Shown: in pieces, positions 49,980 to 50,000 of the stretch | Layout of the letters: every line of letters starts with the position of its first letter | Numbering within the stretch: position 1 is the stretch's first letter | Source of the DNA: Symbiodinium natans | Taxonomy: Eukaryota > Sar > Dinophyceae > Suessiales > Symbiodiniaceae | NCBI GenBank assembly: GCA_905221605.1 | Contig: CAJNDS010002132.1 | Location: 241,799-291,798 of the forward strand | Length of the DNA stretch: 50,000 bases | Direction: 5' to 3' | The notes under the pieces: model-generated | Database searches by the model: none | Seen by the model: the letters and a program-made list of their open reading frames with translations, nothing else | Told to the model about the DNA's origin: nothing | Position numbers and translations under genes: made by a program

Positions 49980-50000
49980 CTTCGTCGTACCTGGGCTAGG

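Noticed and set aside
1-50000. tRNA, 5S rRNA, snRNA or spliced-leader RNA genes
   Set aside because: No cloverleaf, A/B-box pair or Sm-site context was found by eye. A covariance-model scan would be decisive.

Overview
The window looks like nuclear DNA of a dinoflagellate, most likely Symbiodiniaceae-like. Four things point there. (1) A multi-copy relic of the dinoflagellate trans-spliced leader lies at 17368-17429. (2) Short TTTAGGG telomere-type repeats are scattered through the window. (3) Coding sequence is split into small exons whose junctions use GT-AG and, in several phase-consistent cases, GC-AG introns. (4) The exons encode cysteine-rich, Ser/Thr-rich and coiled-coil modules with secreted or cell-surface character. 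There is no prokaryotic operon organisation, and I found no rRNA, tRNA, CRISPR array or transposase/reverse transcriptase gene.

Layout. 1-7 kb: a large modular minus-strand gene or gene group running off the left edge. From its 5' side it holds Cys exons, a coiled-coil exon, a Thr/Ser stalk followed by a coiled coil, CxxC exons, an ACCKCGGG exon and Ig-like 'TIDGSTGEL' repeats. 7-9.6 kb: mostly noncoding, with a frame-broken tandem repeat and simple repeats. 9.6-12.6 kb: small exons on both strands. 13.2-13.8 kb: a phase-consistent four-exon coiled-coil gene fragment, with an AT-rich palindromic island on one side and a 110-bp inverted-repeat element on the other. 14-18.8 kb: scattered minus-strand exons, including one joined by a 75-nt GC-AG intron, plus the spliced-leader relic. 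21-27.1 kb: a second extracellular-type minus-strand gene or gene group with a large GWVLVRR...FDEFLFATGD domain.

28.4-42.4 kb is a compositionally different island with no credible genes. It has three parts: a purine/pyrimidine-rich block with a ~0.95-kb direct repeat pair and ~1.2-1.5-kb repeats (28.4-37 kb); four or five successive arrays of hairpin-forming tandem units (37.1-38.3 kb and 41.0-41.6 kb) with a ~31-bp array (38.4-39.3 kb); and a large TTTTAATAG/CTATTAAAA foldback satellite (39.3-42.4 kb). 42.4-50 kb returns to GC-richer sequence with minus-strand exons. These include a nearly complete small gene at 44.1-44.96 kb and the 3' end of a gene entering from the right edge.

Almost all well-supported exons are on the minus strand, which fits the unidirectional gene arrays known in dinoflagellates. 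Gene boundaries are uncertain: exons were called by reading frame, splice-site and phase inspection only, so exon groupings into genes are inference.
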